A program made the translations under genes and the position numbers. DNA of 64,000 bases, taken from assembly GCA_030248225.1 (NCBI GenBank), contig JASANE010028231.1, forward strand, positions 109,599 to 173,598, read 5' to 3'. The notes beneath the pieces were generated by a model. That model did not search any database, was not told where the DNA came from, and saw nothing but the letters and a program-made list of their open reading frames with translations. This stretch comes from Trileptium ribeirensis. Lineage: Eukaryota; Nematoda; Enoplea; Enoplida; Thoracostomopsidae. Shown here in pieces: positions 11,401 through 26,400 of this stretch. Every line of letters starts with the position of its first letter. Position 1 is the first letter of the stretch.

Positions 11401-14400
11401 GTATGTTTTAGCCGGGATCATTATTACTATTTGATGGCTCGTTCGAGTGAAGAAAATCTGCTAAACGAAATGGCTAACTTGAAAAGTTGAAACTTTTACA
11501 ATCCTTTTGTTTAGGCGTCGTGATTTTGTTGGTGAAGTGATTACAGGTGACTGAAATGGTTTTCTCAAAATGGTCACTCGCAAAGAATGGTTGTGCTAAA
11601 TTTGCTTATTGCAGTTTTATTGATTTGTAAAAGCGGATCTACAACAATTATACTCGCCAATTAATCACTGCTCATATGTTTCAACTCTCTTCTCGTTGTT
11701 CGCGCGCGACTTGCTCGTGGCAATATGTAATTTTGCTTTGTGAAATTTTATGATTTGCTCGCTCGTAAGCCGTCAGTAGTTGCAAGTACTGTGTACGGCA
11801 GTTTTTTTCATGTGAGAAATGCAGAATAATTAAGAACAAACTGTTATTGTATAACTTCAAAAACATATGTATAACATTTTTGTTTTGTAGTAGTCTTTGA
11901 CTATTAAAAAATTTGATTTTCGCAAATTAGGCAACTCAGTCGAAGGTGTAAAGCGTTGCCTTGGCATTTATTGCAACTAATCAAAATTTCAAAGTTCATT
12001 GATTCGATGCTAGAGTTTTATTTATTTTGATTTGACGTGGAGTTTTTTTATTTCTGTCTATTATTTTTGTTATTGTAGACCGACCCAAGGATGGAGCGAA
12101 ACGAATGGGCGGCGGAAAAATGCGAACGAAATCAACGGTGAATCGCTTATTGATGTACAAAAACTTTAAGCCTAAGCGGTAAGTCCTTATTGATTATGTG
12201 CCGACGCCAGGTGCAGTTACAGAAATGCATGAATAAAATTAAGCTGCTCCCCTTACCATCCTCTTTTGTCAAAAGAATTTGCCACTCAGTTGTTCACTGA
12301 ACACAAATTTCATTTTTGCATTAAAGAACAGAAATTAGTCCGTTTCGTATTTCATACATTATAATTTGAAAATGTTCGCGAACATATTGGTGTCAAAGTA
12401 CAGGTGCCGAATTACATTCGCTAATGGCGTTATGGAACAGAAAAATGTCGGAATCGGATACGGCTATTGAAATCCGAGTTTTGTTTTCTAACAACGTTTG
12501 GTACATGGTGTCAAAAGAGGATGGTTGGGGCGTATCTTAAGTTTACTCTTGCAAAACTCTGAGACTTCGCTTTGCTTTAAGCATCAATCCGTTCTTGTTT
12601 ATATGTACGTCTCGGTTATTGTGTGATGGCTGTAATGTTTATTAAAAGAATATGTGGTTTCTCTCAGACCCTTGAGTAGGATTGACCGAGTAAACAACGT
12701 ATATTATACTTTTATCGTTCTGCGCCTAATTTTTTGTACTCAGCACCGGAATAGGTTGAAACGGAGTTTCTGTGCTGGCAAATGCTGTAATGAAGGGTGG
12801 CTTCCTGGAACATCTTAGAATATAGCGAGGCCGGTGTATAAAGTTTTACCAAATCCTCGAAATTTGAGTCAAAGTTGTTTGAAAATTGGATGGTTTCTTC
12901 TACCAAATATAAAATAAAATCTTTCTCAAATTTACGAATTATTTCTGGGAAGAGCGTTTAGCGGTTTCAGGTTGATGAAGCAGCTAGTGTAGGTTGCATG
13001 TCAACGCCAACGACGTTCGCAACGTCGAAAATGTGTACATTTTTCAAATATTTCTAAAGCAGCCATTTCAACTACAACAGTAGATACAGCAACGCAATAG
13101 TTTGTTACTATACTGATGCTAAATCCGTGACAATGTCATGAAATTTTGAAAATGGGTCTGCATAATGTACCCGCGTAAATAATCCAAAATGTGTTGGAAA
13201 ATTGGTCCCCAGAGTGGCGGAAAGATTTTCACGGTTGTGCAGCTGTATAGACAAGTTAATATTTTGAAAATATTCAATTGCACATACTTGTGATGTAACG
13301 TATATGGTAATGGTAACTATGTATAATATGTTTCGATTTCAGCGACAAGAAAGGAAAAATCATCAAACCGGCACCATTTCAAGATACGCTTAAGTCGGGC
13401 ACAGTTGCTCGAGTTGAGCCAAATCGACGCTGGTTTGGTAAGTTAAAGGCAGCACACAATAATAATATTATGTGGACAAATCATTTTTGGATTTACATCT
13501 TTATTATTAAATAAGTTGTGTTCTGCTGCTGCTCCGCTGTTATGCTTTGGGTTTTGGATGAATTTACAACGTCGTTATATAAAACTGGCACATGCACACA
13601 TTGAAAGATATCCATAAATAGCTAATAGAGGGGTTATAGTCACATGTACAGAAGACATCTTGGACAAGAACAGAGATGCACACAAACATATTAGTGGGGA
13701 CACAAAAATACAACAGGACGCAAACATTCACACAGTCGTACAACAGAAAGACATGCGCTTCACCATGATAGAAATACATACACTTTGCCACATAAACTGA
13801 GACACAAATTCAGGCATACATACCGACAGAGATACAGTTTCCATCCAATACACTGACAGACATACACAACGAAATACACATGCATAGCGGCATGCGCCAA
13901 GTGTAAGAGAGAAAAACATATGTATACGCACTTAGGTCGCGCTCACGTTTCGTTCGATCCGATACAGCATACATAATTTTGCCCTATCGAAATCGGATGA
14001 TATGTGAAAGATACATATTGGGTGCCCTCTTTTTGAAACGTACTGGAAATTCGTCGAATTTGATATTCCTTCTGGAATTTTAAGGTTCATACAACAAAAA
14101 CGATATTTCATGGATTTTTAAGCAAAATGTTCCTGGAAAATGACGTATCCTTTTCGCTTTCTTTTCGCCGTACATAGCCGTTTTGAAACCACAGGTGTAA
14201 AAAAATTCAGATGATGTCAAGAACGCCGACATTATCGAAAGCGATGGAAGCGAATGTTGGATGAGCTGCAAGAGTTTGAGGTTAAGCGTAAAATTACACA
14301 ATCAGAGGCAAGTGCATTCGATGAAAATGTGGCCGAACTTTTGACGAAACTGAAACGTGAGTTGACGAACCGTGAATTTACTATTTGCATTACAGTTTTA

Positions 14401-17400
14401 TTTAATTTGAATTTTCATACCTATGTTATGCTGGCGGTCATATTGCGATTTAGAACTGTATGACTGAAAGCTATGCTCAAGTGCATAAACTTCTGCTGGC
14501 ATAATGTATGCAGTAGTGTAAAGTGTGAAGTACGTGTTAGTTAAAATACATTTTTGTTTTAGTATCTTTGAGAAGGAATATATGTTTCGCGGTCAGTACT
14601 ATAATGACGTTTGGTAATAATCGTTTGACCATGTACAATAATGATATTACATTAATATATTTCTGCGCTATATCGTTTGTCGTAATATTTAATTACTATT
14701 AATTCCGGGTTCTACGGTTGAAGTATTTTTAGGAAACACGAGGGTCGTTGGTCAGGAAGCGTTGCAAAAATTTCAAGAACATTTGGGCAAAACATTGAAG
14801 GATCCGTATCAAGTAGTTATGCGAAAGACACAGCTGCCTATAACATTACTCAACGAAAAAGCCAAAGTTAGTTCAAAATGATTGTAATTTATATTTTTGC
14901 TTCGTGCGAGTCTCGTACTCGGCTGAATTTGACGGTAATACTTTCTATATGTGTGTTTTTCACCACCGTTTTTTGCAGACACTCTTGGGCTTATTAAGCT
15001 GGCGCTTGTGGGATATGCAAACTGGTTAACAAGGTCCTAATTCCACGATCAGGGAATGACAGACTCCGCACCTGACGCAGCAGCACTGGACTCTTAATTG
15101 TCGTGCTCGTAACATTAGCTTCATGAGTGTTGTTGATTTTGCCTTGTAGTTAAACTAAATGCACTCGGTCTCACGGCATACTTCGACAGAAAAAAGACAT
15201 TGTTATAGCCGCTTTAACTTATGCGCGATATGTATAGAAAAGCGTGAGAATTTTAGCCCCAAATGTTGTATTGGAACCTTAACTTTAGCTCGAAAAGATT
15301 TCGTGTTACTTAGGAACGCATAAATCGGTGAAGCTATAACCAAGCTATAGATGCTAACAAATAATAATACACGTAAGTTTTGCACAAAACAATAGGTTTA
15401 ACCGGATTATTGTCTGAAAGCGATAAATTCAAATGTTACGACAGATAATATCATCACAGAATTACCGGAATATGATACATTAAGCATGATTTAAAAACTA
15501 AATTCTGGAGTTATTCATAAGATGTACCTATTGTGGCTCTTATAATAAATAGGGTGTCTCATAAGTAACGCCTAACTTCAAATTGTTGTTGAGACTGACA
15601 TAATAACTTACAACACTCATACATTCAGAAATTTCGTAACGAAATATATTATAAAAAATCTACGTGTAACTAAATGTATAATACCCGAGTTAATTTGGCT
15701 GATCGAATAACTGCAGTAAGGCTGTATTCAGTTAATCAAAATACCAGTAACGTTGTGCGACAATGGTCCCGGCATTCGTCTTCACAGTTCCCATATCGTA
15801 AGACTATTGCTTCAAATAAAAAGGTTGATTTAACTGGTCTCGTAGCTGAATTGCTCCGCACGGGGAGACCGCCGACAATATCTGCTGATGCTACGATAGC
15901 TGATTTTTCTATATTTTTGATAATAGTAATCAATTCGCCGTTGTGCTGTTGAAACCGGCATCAACACATCGACTGTTCTTCGAGTTGTTAAAAGGCTGGG
16001 TCTAAAACTTTTTAAACCGATGTCAATTCATGCTCTGAATGAGAAAGATTATGATCGAAGGGTTGAAGTTTGTAAAAAATGGCTACAGCGTCTAGACGAT
16101 GAACCGGACCTAGTTGACGAAGTAATTGGACTGTTAATTCGAATGGCCTGCTCGTTCTCCTGTTCTAAACACTACTGAATTTTCCTGTGAGGAGTATTGA
16201 AGGAGAAGGTACGCAAACCGCAGACCCCGTGGTGCCTAAAAGAGGCTATATCGGAAGAGCCCTCACGTCTGGAGCCTGACATGGTTCCAAAAGTCTGCCG
16301 AAATGTGCGTTTTCAACTGGAAGAATGCATTTATCTTGAAGGCGCCCAGGTTCGCTCTCAAGGTAAGTGTTATTAATCAAAAACCTAAGGTATGAGGGTA
16401 CATGCATACCGAAACGCTTTTATATGTGTTTATTATTTGGCGTGCTCTGTCACTTTAATGCCTGGGCGTTACTTATTTGACATCCTGTATAGTTCATTGT
16501 TCACTGTAATTTGAACGTCAAGTATATTAGACATTGTACTGACTGGGTCTAATGACACCTACGAAGCTGCGCAATAATATTCAGCGGCAACAAATACGGG
16601 AAAAAACGCGAAATGTTTTCGTGCTTTCATTTATTCAGTAATAACCTGTAACTTTTAGATAGCTGGAACAGAACTACAGATAAGTAAAGAGCTTATGAAA
16701 TGTGAAGGACGACCCGGCTCGTGCCCCCAACAAGTTCTCGATGCCCCGGTTTATTGTCCCCCACAAATTTTTTTGAGAAAATTAACGGCGAAATAGAGCC
16801 AGGGGCTGCCCAGGTTCGTGCCCCCTCCACAGATTTTGTCCCTACCGAGATCCCAGACGGCGGAACTAATGTATTAAATTTAACCAAATTCTAGTTCATG
16901 CGATTAGGTTTTGTCGATTTGGTTTTAAAATATTAACTCTAGTTTGATTATATTTAGTTTACTTACTCAGGCTACTTAGCGATTATTGTCTTATTTAATT
17001 ATTAGCTGTTTCAATTTCTGAAACCACATTTTGGTGCTAAGTGATAATTTTGCAATTACTACTGCTGAACATGAAGGTGCGTAAAATTGTATGTTACTTG
17101 TTTAAAACGTTCATTAAATTTTTTTGGCACTGACTTGTTTTCCTTGTTGATTATTGAAGTGTTTGCCATATGATATTCTAAAAAACACGGCTTTATTATT
17201 TTTAAATAAGTCCTATCCGCTACTGTCCTACTAGTCGGTTTGTAGTTGCTTGAATATTAAACTTTCATAGTACGGAAATATTAAAATAATTATTTTAAAA
17301 TATTTTAGCAAGCCCGAGTTCACATTTTGGACACTGAAAGCTTCGAATCGACATTTGGCAAAAAATCAACAAGAAAGAAGCCAAATATTAAATCTGCTGA

Positions 17401-20400
17401 TATTTCGGTGAGTTACCAGGTTCGATTTCGTTACCACGACATTGCAATACCGTGCATACCGTTCTTGTTACAGTATTGTAGAGACATCATGGTAGTAGTT
17501 TTTTTATTAAATTTTCTACGTCGTGCTCAGCTTTTCCTCATCTGCCTGCCTGCCTGCCCGGATTGACTTCGGTTTGCCACAAACCATCGTCAGACAATAT
17601 GACACGCTTGTATTCTTCACGTTGCTGGACAAGATCCCGGACAAAAAACAGCCAACGTTCCCTCCATTGACACGCGTTACATCTGAACAGGGACTTAAGC
17701 GGGCGTACGTCCATGTCGTTGAACAAGCACCGGATACATGTTTTCCGGACACCTCCCAAAGGTCTTTTCCATGCTCTTGGTTGACAAAACAGGACGCGGT
17801 GTGGAATTCTATTATTGGGCATTCTCGCAACATGGCCAAACCATGTTAACCTCCTATTCAACATGTATTGGCTTATCGTCTGCATAATGCCAAAGCGCTG
17901 TCGGACCTCAGCATTCATCACATGGTCCAAATACGATATGCCAAGAATTCTTCGCATACATCGGTTTTCGAAAACCTCTAGACGTCTTTCGGTTTCTTTG
18001 AGCACGGGCCATGCCTCGCATCCATACACTAAGACCTGTCTTACACTTGCGAGATACACACGTCTCTTGGTCTTCATTGTTACAGTTCGTTTCCTCCACA
18101 GATGGTTTAGCGAACGCATTGCAGCAACAGCTTTAGTTAATCGTGCAGAAACATCACTTTTTGATTCACCCTTTGTTGTTATTTCGTTCCCCAGGTATTT
18201 AAAGCAATCAACCTGCTCCAGTGGTGTACCCCCCAGGGTAACGGTAATATTGCCATCTCCAGCGCACCGCATCACTTTGCTCTTTTTCTCGCTCACAACA
18301 AGTATAACTCTACTGGCGGCGGAAACAAGTCGATCGAGCATATTTTGCAAGTCCGCTTAATTTTTGGCCAGCAGAGCAATGTCGTCAGCAAATGTTAGGT
18401 CTTGTAGCTTTGAACCATCGCCAATATCGATCCCATCCGTATCGAATACCGCCGTGTTTAAAACCCAATCAGTAATGAAATTGAAAAGGATTGGGGATGC
18501 TATGGCGCCCTGCCGGACACCTGTCGCGACTTCAAATGGGAGGCTACGCTCCTCCCGTAATCTGACCGCACAGAGTGTCCTTTGGTATATAGCTTCCAGA
18601 ACCTTCACTAGCTTCGATGACACACCGACTTTTTGTAGTATCACCCACATCGAACGTCTGTCTACTGAGTCAAAGGCTGCTGAGAAATCAACGAAACAGA
18701 TCACGAACGGCTTTCTGTATTCCTGCCGCCTTTCGATTACTTGACGCAGACTGAATATTTGATCAATACAGCCTCTGCCTTGCCGGAAACCAGCCTGAGA
18801 TTCACGCGTTGAGATTTCTCTGAATGGCTTTACCCGATCAATTGTCACCATTTATAGGATTTTTAAAGCTATATCGAGCAAACTGATCTCTCTATAGTTC
18901 GCACATTCACTTGATTCACCTTTTTGAACAGCGGCAAAGCAATTGCGGTCTGCCATCCAGATGGAATTTCCTCCTCTTTCCAACATCGTTGAACCACTTG
19001 TAAAAGAGCTTTAAGTCCCGCTTCACCGCAATTTTTCCAGCACTCGGGTGGAATTTCATCCTCTCCTGCTGCTTTGTATGGTTTAATCTTCTTCACAGCA
19101 AGCTTAACTTCGTTCATCGTGGGTGGGTGGGTAGTGATGTTCGACACCATTTGCTGCCCAAAGTCAGCATCTGCCAGTGGATTTGTCGGGGTCGGACGGT
19201 TGAGAAGGCACTTGAACTGTTCTGACCAGCGGTTCAGTTTAGCCTCTGTATCAGTCAAAAGTTCTCCTCGAGAACCCTTGACGTTTTCAGCACTACAACC
19301 TGCGTTTTGCTTGCCACATTTAAGCAACTGGTACAGTTTTCTGAAGTCACCGGCCGCATTCGCCTGTTCCATTTGCTGCGCAAAGTTGTTCCTGTACAGC
19401 TCCAGGTCTCCTTTCAAGGCTGCCTTTACTTCTCTTTCCTTGTTGCGTGAGTCACCTCTTTTCGTAATTAAATCCAACGTTCGGTTGGAAATCCATGGAG
19501 TTTTTTCTTTGAGGTCTTTCCTAATACATCTGATGATGCTTCGAGAACGCTGCCTTTTAGGCGCTCCCACGCCACCTCCAATTCTGTGTCTCCATCAAAA
19601 ACACACTCCGCCTTCAAGCGATTTTTTACAGTTTCAGCAAAGCGTTGCTGCTGCTGTGGAGTCTTCAAACGGTCCACATTGAAGCGATTACATTGCTGAC
19701 TCTTCTTCTTCGTTGAGAATCTCAATCTAATACTTGCAGCCAACATAGCATGATCACTGTGCCAGTCCGTACCCCAGTATGATCTTGCATTAACACAGAG
19801 CTCCGCCAACGGGAACGGCCTATAATGTAGTCAATTTGGTTATAGGTATTGCCATCCGGACTTAGCCATGTTGTTAGATGTTTGGCTTTATGTCGGAAAT
19901 TTGTATTTGCAGCAAAGAGGCAGTTCTGCTCCAGGACGGAAGACAACCGATCACCATTTGTGTTCCTTGCACCCAAAGCATATTGACCCATACTGAGTCG
20001 CTCGCCTGGCTGTGACTTTCCGAGCTTAGCATTGAAGTCACCTGCTAAGATAAGAAAATGCGATTTCGGGATCGATTTAAGCTCGTCGTCAATATCGCTA
20101 TAGAAATGGTCTTTCTCATCTTCCGAACCATTTTCTGTAGGAGCATAAGCAGTGATAACAGTTATCGGCAATGGCTTGGTATCCATTGTTAGAGACATCA
20201 ATCTTGGTGAGGTAAACTTTACGCTTGAGACTGCCCTTGCTAACTTTAAAGAAACCACAATGGCCACACCTTGCTGACCCGAACCATCCTTGGACCCTGA
20301 CCAGTACGTCTCGTATCCTCCTTCGCCATCACAGTTTTTTTCGTCCTCGTATTTGCAATACTGATACTTCCATGAACGTGTTCGCCGCGCATCCACTAAG

Positions 20401-23400
20401 GTAGTATTAGCACAGGGAGTGTGGCACCAATATCCGCAAGTTCTACACAAAACTGAGTTCTTATTTGCGTCTCTGGTGCATTTTGGGCATGGCCACTTGC
20501 ATGAGTACAATGAACCGCAAAACTGTTCGAACTATGGGTGCACCCTTTTTGCAGAATTGAGAATCATTTCGCCAGAATCAGGTATACGTACTGCACGGAA
20601 TATCAATTTTCTATTCATCAGGGAACGAGCAATCAGTGGTTTTGCCGAATGTGGAAGCATGGTTCGGCAGTTAAATGAAGCAACATTAAGATTATCTGAG
20701 CATAAATTTCGTACGGCCGCATTACGGGGGCCACCCTAGCAGTTAGAACTGCATTATTTAAGCGTAAAGTCATATTGTTTACCGGAGACTGGGATAGAAC
20801 TGGGTGCTGCAGGCCCAATTCCCCCTGAATGAAGCCCAAGAGGAGGCAGGGAGTTTCAGTACAGCTTGCCGTTGACTTTCAACAATCGCAGAGACCACAC
20901 CGACCAGCAGCCGGCGAATATCGAGCAAACGCTTCTGGATTTTGAAGTCTTTTCTGTCGGGGAAGATTCACACTTAGTCTTTGGACTGTCTGTCCTATCC
21001 CACAAGGCAGCGGGGGTTTTGGAGTCAGAGATTTGCCTTCTCTTAGACACGTTGCCATCCAAGGCTCCACCGAGCCGTGTCTGCTCGTTTGACCAAAAGC
21101 ATTTACTCTTTGTGGTCTGGCCGAACGACCTAGGGTTATTATATTGCGCCCATGACCTCAGTCGCCAGAGCTCCTTTAGCAAAAACCTGGTGCACCACGA
21201 GTTGGCGGAGTTGACAGTAAATAACGAGAGACTATGTGTTGCGCATCATTATTCTTGCACGATTGGGAAGAGAGCCCAATCACTTGTGTACAGCGTGATC
21301 CCAACTCACACCGCGAACAAGCCACTTCCTCATCATCTAGATCTTGTATTTTTAGCAGTTCACGAAATAATCTAAGCGTTTCGCTCAATTAGGTAGTGTG
21401 GCAAAAAAGCGATCACAACTATCAGATAATTATAATTTCAATTCTATTTTGTAGGTTTTTCTCGGGTTTGACAAGCAAGTATAGTGCATGGACCTGGCCT
21501 GTCTACAGCCCTCTGAAAAGTGGGGGGAAACTTCGGGGAGCCCCCATGTTCATTCTCGGGGGAAATTTCAAAGTGGGGGGGATAAATTTTGCTTAAAAAT
21601 ACAAAATATTTCCATATTTTCATGCATTTTTACTACTGTAAACGTACTTTCAAGCTAAAACAATATTTTAGCATTATAAATAGTGGTAATTAATGTTTAA
21701 AAAACAATTTGCAAACAAAGAACATAAATTTTCAGACATAAAAATTTTTTGGAATTAGTTGAACATGGGGGTTTCGGCCGAGTGGGGGGGACGGACACGG
21801 GGGAAAATATCACGAACATGGGGGATTTGGAAAGTGGGGGTCCCCCCACTGTGTACAGGCCGTGGACATGATTGGTCTTAGTTGAGTACTACCGCGCTGT
21901 ATACATGGTGTTTCCATACTACAATAATACTTGAACACACTTTTAACAGCAGACGCATGTATATTTTGGTAAATTCTAGGTCTTGGCAAACGATGTTGGT
22001 GATAAACATCAAACGTACGATCAGGGAAACGATCGAGATCGAGTTATCGACGCCGACGGTATCCGTGACGAGGCACGTGAATGTATTTTTAACAAAGGAA
22101 CTTCGAAAAGGATTTGGAATGAGCTTTACAAGGTAAATAGTTGCATATTTTGGTGAACTACTACTCAGAAAATAGAATCGGTGGAGGTTTAGAAACTAAC
22201 TTTTCAGCCTAGACGGTGCTTAAGGCTTAGATCTCGCATCACTCATTTGTTTTTGTAATCGGTCGGGATGTTACAGCTAATTCTGGCAAGCAATAAATGT
22301 GTTTTTAATAGCTACAGTTTGATAAATTTTACCATCGTTTTGGTTTACTCACCCCAATCCCAAGAATGGTTAATTTTGAAAATATAACGATAATTACAAT
22401 TATTTTGCACCATTCGACTTAGCTCGACGACGTGGTTCCGAAAATATCCATTTCAGACATATTCATGAGTTTGTCAAAAAGTGCATAAGCTTAAATTATT
22501 GTTACACCAATCACCTTTTGATGTGAGAATTAGCAGAATCGGTTCATGGGGTAAGGAATTACGCACATTCATGTGGTCTTAAGACTAAGCGTAAAGTCAA
22601 ATCTTACCGTAAGTTGTTCTTGAACGATTCAGCTGATTTTACATCATTTACTCAGTTAGTCAGTGCGGTACAATTGGGATTTATAATACTGAAAAAAATT
22701 AAGAAATTTGTCGCTGCCGAGGGGCATTTATAACCCAAAAAATCAAAAACATTTAGTCATGACCTTAATAGACATTTTCTGAACATCTCGTCGTGCCGAA
22801 TAAAATGATACCAAAGTTATCGCTGTATCTTCGAAATCATTCGAGTTGCGGTCTAATAAACATATCCAACCTTTCGAACACCCATTTTAAACATTTACGA
22901 CACTATCGTACGTTAAAATTCTTATGTATAAATCATTTCCTTTTATTTTCCAATGATTTAGTCGTGACAGTTTCATTTCATTATTAGTTATACTTTTGTT
23001 CGTTTAGGTAATTGATTCGTCTGACGTTGTTATTCAAGTACTCGATGCTCGTGATCCAAACGGAACTCGCTCGAAACACGTTGAAGATTTTTTGAGGAAG
23101 GAAAAGGCGTTTAAACACTTAGTGTTTATATTGAATAAAGTTGATCTTGTGCCTACATGGGTTACGGTTAGTTTCGCTTTGGTGACAGGCGGTACATATG
23201 GGTTCTAGCTAATTTAGCTATATATAATTCTTGTAGAATTACTGCAAGACAATGAATAGCTAAATTAGCAGACGTATAGAAGTCAATGACTCCAGCGGTA
23301 TATTTAAATAATGGTATGTTAACGTCTTTTTCAGCATATTTTTTGCTATAAATCACTTAACGTAGGTCGGTCGGATAAATGTGTTTATACAGCGTCCAGT

Positions 23401-26400
23401 TCTTGTATTGCAATAATTGATATTTCGCCATGAACATATCTGATTTGGCTGATTACGTTATTCGCGAGCAAGGTAATTCAGTCGCTGTGCAACTTGTATC
23501 ATAACATGAAGAAATAATTGTGTTCGATGTGCGTCCAATAACGCTAAGTAGTATTTACAGTACTCGCCAAAAATGATCAGCTTCGAACGAACGAACTCTG
23601 AATAGAAATCAAACCAGATTTCTTTATTTGCTTTACAAGTCTCGAACAAACTCTGAACAGCACAGGAGCAAATAAAAAATGCTCTAAAATTTTTGAACCG
23701 GTCTTGAACAAAAGTCGAGCGCCTATCGAGCAAAACATTTAACTCTAACTATATATATACTGTGATCTGGCAGTTCACCGTGATAGCACGATTTCAAACT
23801 CAATAATTGAAACGGATCGACCGAAGAGTTCACACTGAGGGTGCTATGGGGAAATATCGTGAAAATATATTTTTGTCTGTCGCTTTCATTGATAACTATT
23901 TTCGGATGGACGGATTTCGACACTTTTTGTTCCGGAGCAAAAGTGATGATGATGTCCTTTTTAGTTGAACGCGAACAGCTCCGAACCCATCGTCACGGTC
24001 AGAATGGTAAAAAATATTTTTAAGGATTCTTTGGCAAATCTGGCCATACGGGTATCATTGTTTCTTAGCCTATATCTCACGACACAGGCTTTACATCGAA
24101 AAATGAACACTACCGTGACTCAGCTCACCAAAATCTATATCATTGTTGACCAGACTTTTTGTGGGCCACTCTCTGGGACGCTGTGGGCCCGAATATAGTT
24201 CGTCCATCCTTTGGCGACTAAGAAATATCAATTTATCAAATTTCGCCGTGTTGTTGCTTGCTTTTACATTACAATGAGCATCTATTAGGTTATCAAGCAC
24301 ACTGGATACGTTGGTTTTACTATCCATAGGTCCAGAGTGACTATATTTACCTTTTTATGCTGTTTTACGGTCGATCGACGAACCCGATTTCCAAAATGTA
24401 GTGTGTTTTCATTTGTCTGATTGGGTGCAGGGCATCAAGAATGATCTATAGTACAGGGATTTCTGAAGACTGAATACAATGATTTGGTAGTCTAGAGTCC
24501 GATGTTGATATTGATTTTGCCTATATAGGCTGAATACGGTGGTTTGGTTATCTAAGGAGCAGCACATATACTTGATGCGTTGTCAGTTGTTTTCGATGGG
24601 TTTAGGGTCGATGAGGTTTTAGGATTGGCAATGTGCTCATGGTTTAAGAGATCTTACGGTGGGATATATTTACATCAAACACAGCCTGTTACATGTGATT
24701 AAACAAAATGATAGCTAAAAATGGAACCACGGTGGCTCCGCTTCACACTCGCTTGTGAGTTCCTAGTTTTATGTTGATCTGGCATCATAGGTAACACTGA
24801 CACTATAAGCGTTAGTATGTGACCAGGCTCAAATGCGCTGTAGCAGCTATAGTGCACTCGATTAAATTATCAATCTAGATGAAAGTTCTTAAGCCGTAGC
24901 GGATAAATTTTGTTTAATTTTATCTGACAGCCATTTTTCGACAAAACGTAAACCATTATTTTAGTTTAAATTCATCGAATATCTTTTATGTTGCAACTTT
25001 GGCAATAACTACTAACTGCTATACTAAGGTGTAGTGTACAAACTTTTGTACCGTTTTGAATGTAAGTAATATCAAAAAACGCTTCGATACAATTTCTACA
25101 AAGACTGCCGTGGGGTTTTTATATTTAGCACCTGCTTTATTTTTTTGCGTATTTCAGCAAAAATGGATTGCTATTTTGTCAAAGGAATATCCAACGATTG
25201 CATTCCATGCCAGCATGATGAATCCGTTTGGCAAAGGCGCGCTTATAAGCATTTTGCGGCAGTTTGCAAAGGTTTGCTTTTTATCGCAATTGTTTTGTGT
25301 TTTTTACACTGTTTGGTAACGTTGAGAATACTCTGGAATTATGGCATATGCTGAAAATACTCTAGAATACGTATGGAAACTCTTTGATTTTGCTAATCCT
25401 TGTATATTGCTACTGCGCCACGCTCTACTTTTGAAATAGTTGAAGATTTAGATGGGTTTTGCATCTGAAATATTGAATGTTCATAAAGACTAATTATTGC
25501 ATTTGTGGTTAGAGGCTCTCTGGTCTTTGAATTTTATGGTATTCAAATATATAGTGCTGGTTTGCTAAGGCATTGATTAAATGAGTAGAAATTTTTTGGG
25601 TTTTGTACACCATAAGAAACCATTCGCATCTACTTGTCGGAGCATATTTCACCCTTGCCATTTTGACAGCAATTTGTTATACGGGTCCTGAGTTTTGTAT
25701 CCATGTATTTAGGGGAGTAATAAAATATGGCTGTAGGGCCGAAATAGCGGCTTATGTGGGCTTCTGCAATTTGTGTATAGATGTAAACCTGAATTGATTA
25801 ATACAATTTCGGCTCTGAATTTAAAATGGGTTCTTCTGAAATTCAGTTCCAGAACGGTTGAATGATTTAAAATGCCTGCTTCGAATTCGGCTTCCAGATT
25901 TTAAACTAAATTTGATATGACCAAACTAACTAAATAATTCGTGTTTTTGAATTGCATTTTAAAATCTGATTTCTATTAAACACATTTGCTCATTTCTTAT
26001 TACTTGAAATTAAAACGACATGTCTATTTAAATAGAATCAAGTTGATATGATCTGATTCGTGTAAAAATAAAAGAATTTAAATAGAGAAATGAGTATTTT
26101 TACTATAAGGCTTTATACATCATTATTACGTTGCGAACAAGAAACCCGTAGTTTGTATAAACCGCTAAAACATGAGTTTAGCAAAACGACCACATTTCTA
26201 ATTTTTGTACTAAATTTTTGACGACACTACATAGTGTAACAATAATTGCTCTGCGAATCTGGCTGAAACGTATCAGGAGGCCACATTTGTCTGCGTCTCA
26301 TTCGTCATAGAGCTACGTGAACTGAAATTCAGTCATTTAATGTTGTTCGGCATTTTTGTGACTAGCTAATTTTCAGAAGCCAATTTTTAATGTTGATTTA

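Noticed and set aside
17523..19682. Several long plus-strand frames (108-202 codons) over the LINE
   Set aside because: They are mirror frames of the antisense endonuclease and reverse transcriptase and show no motifs of their own.
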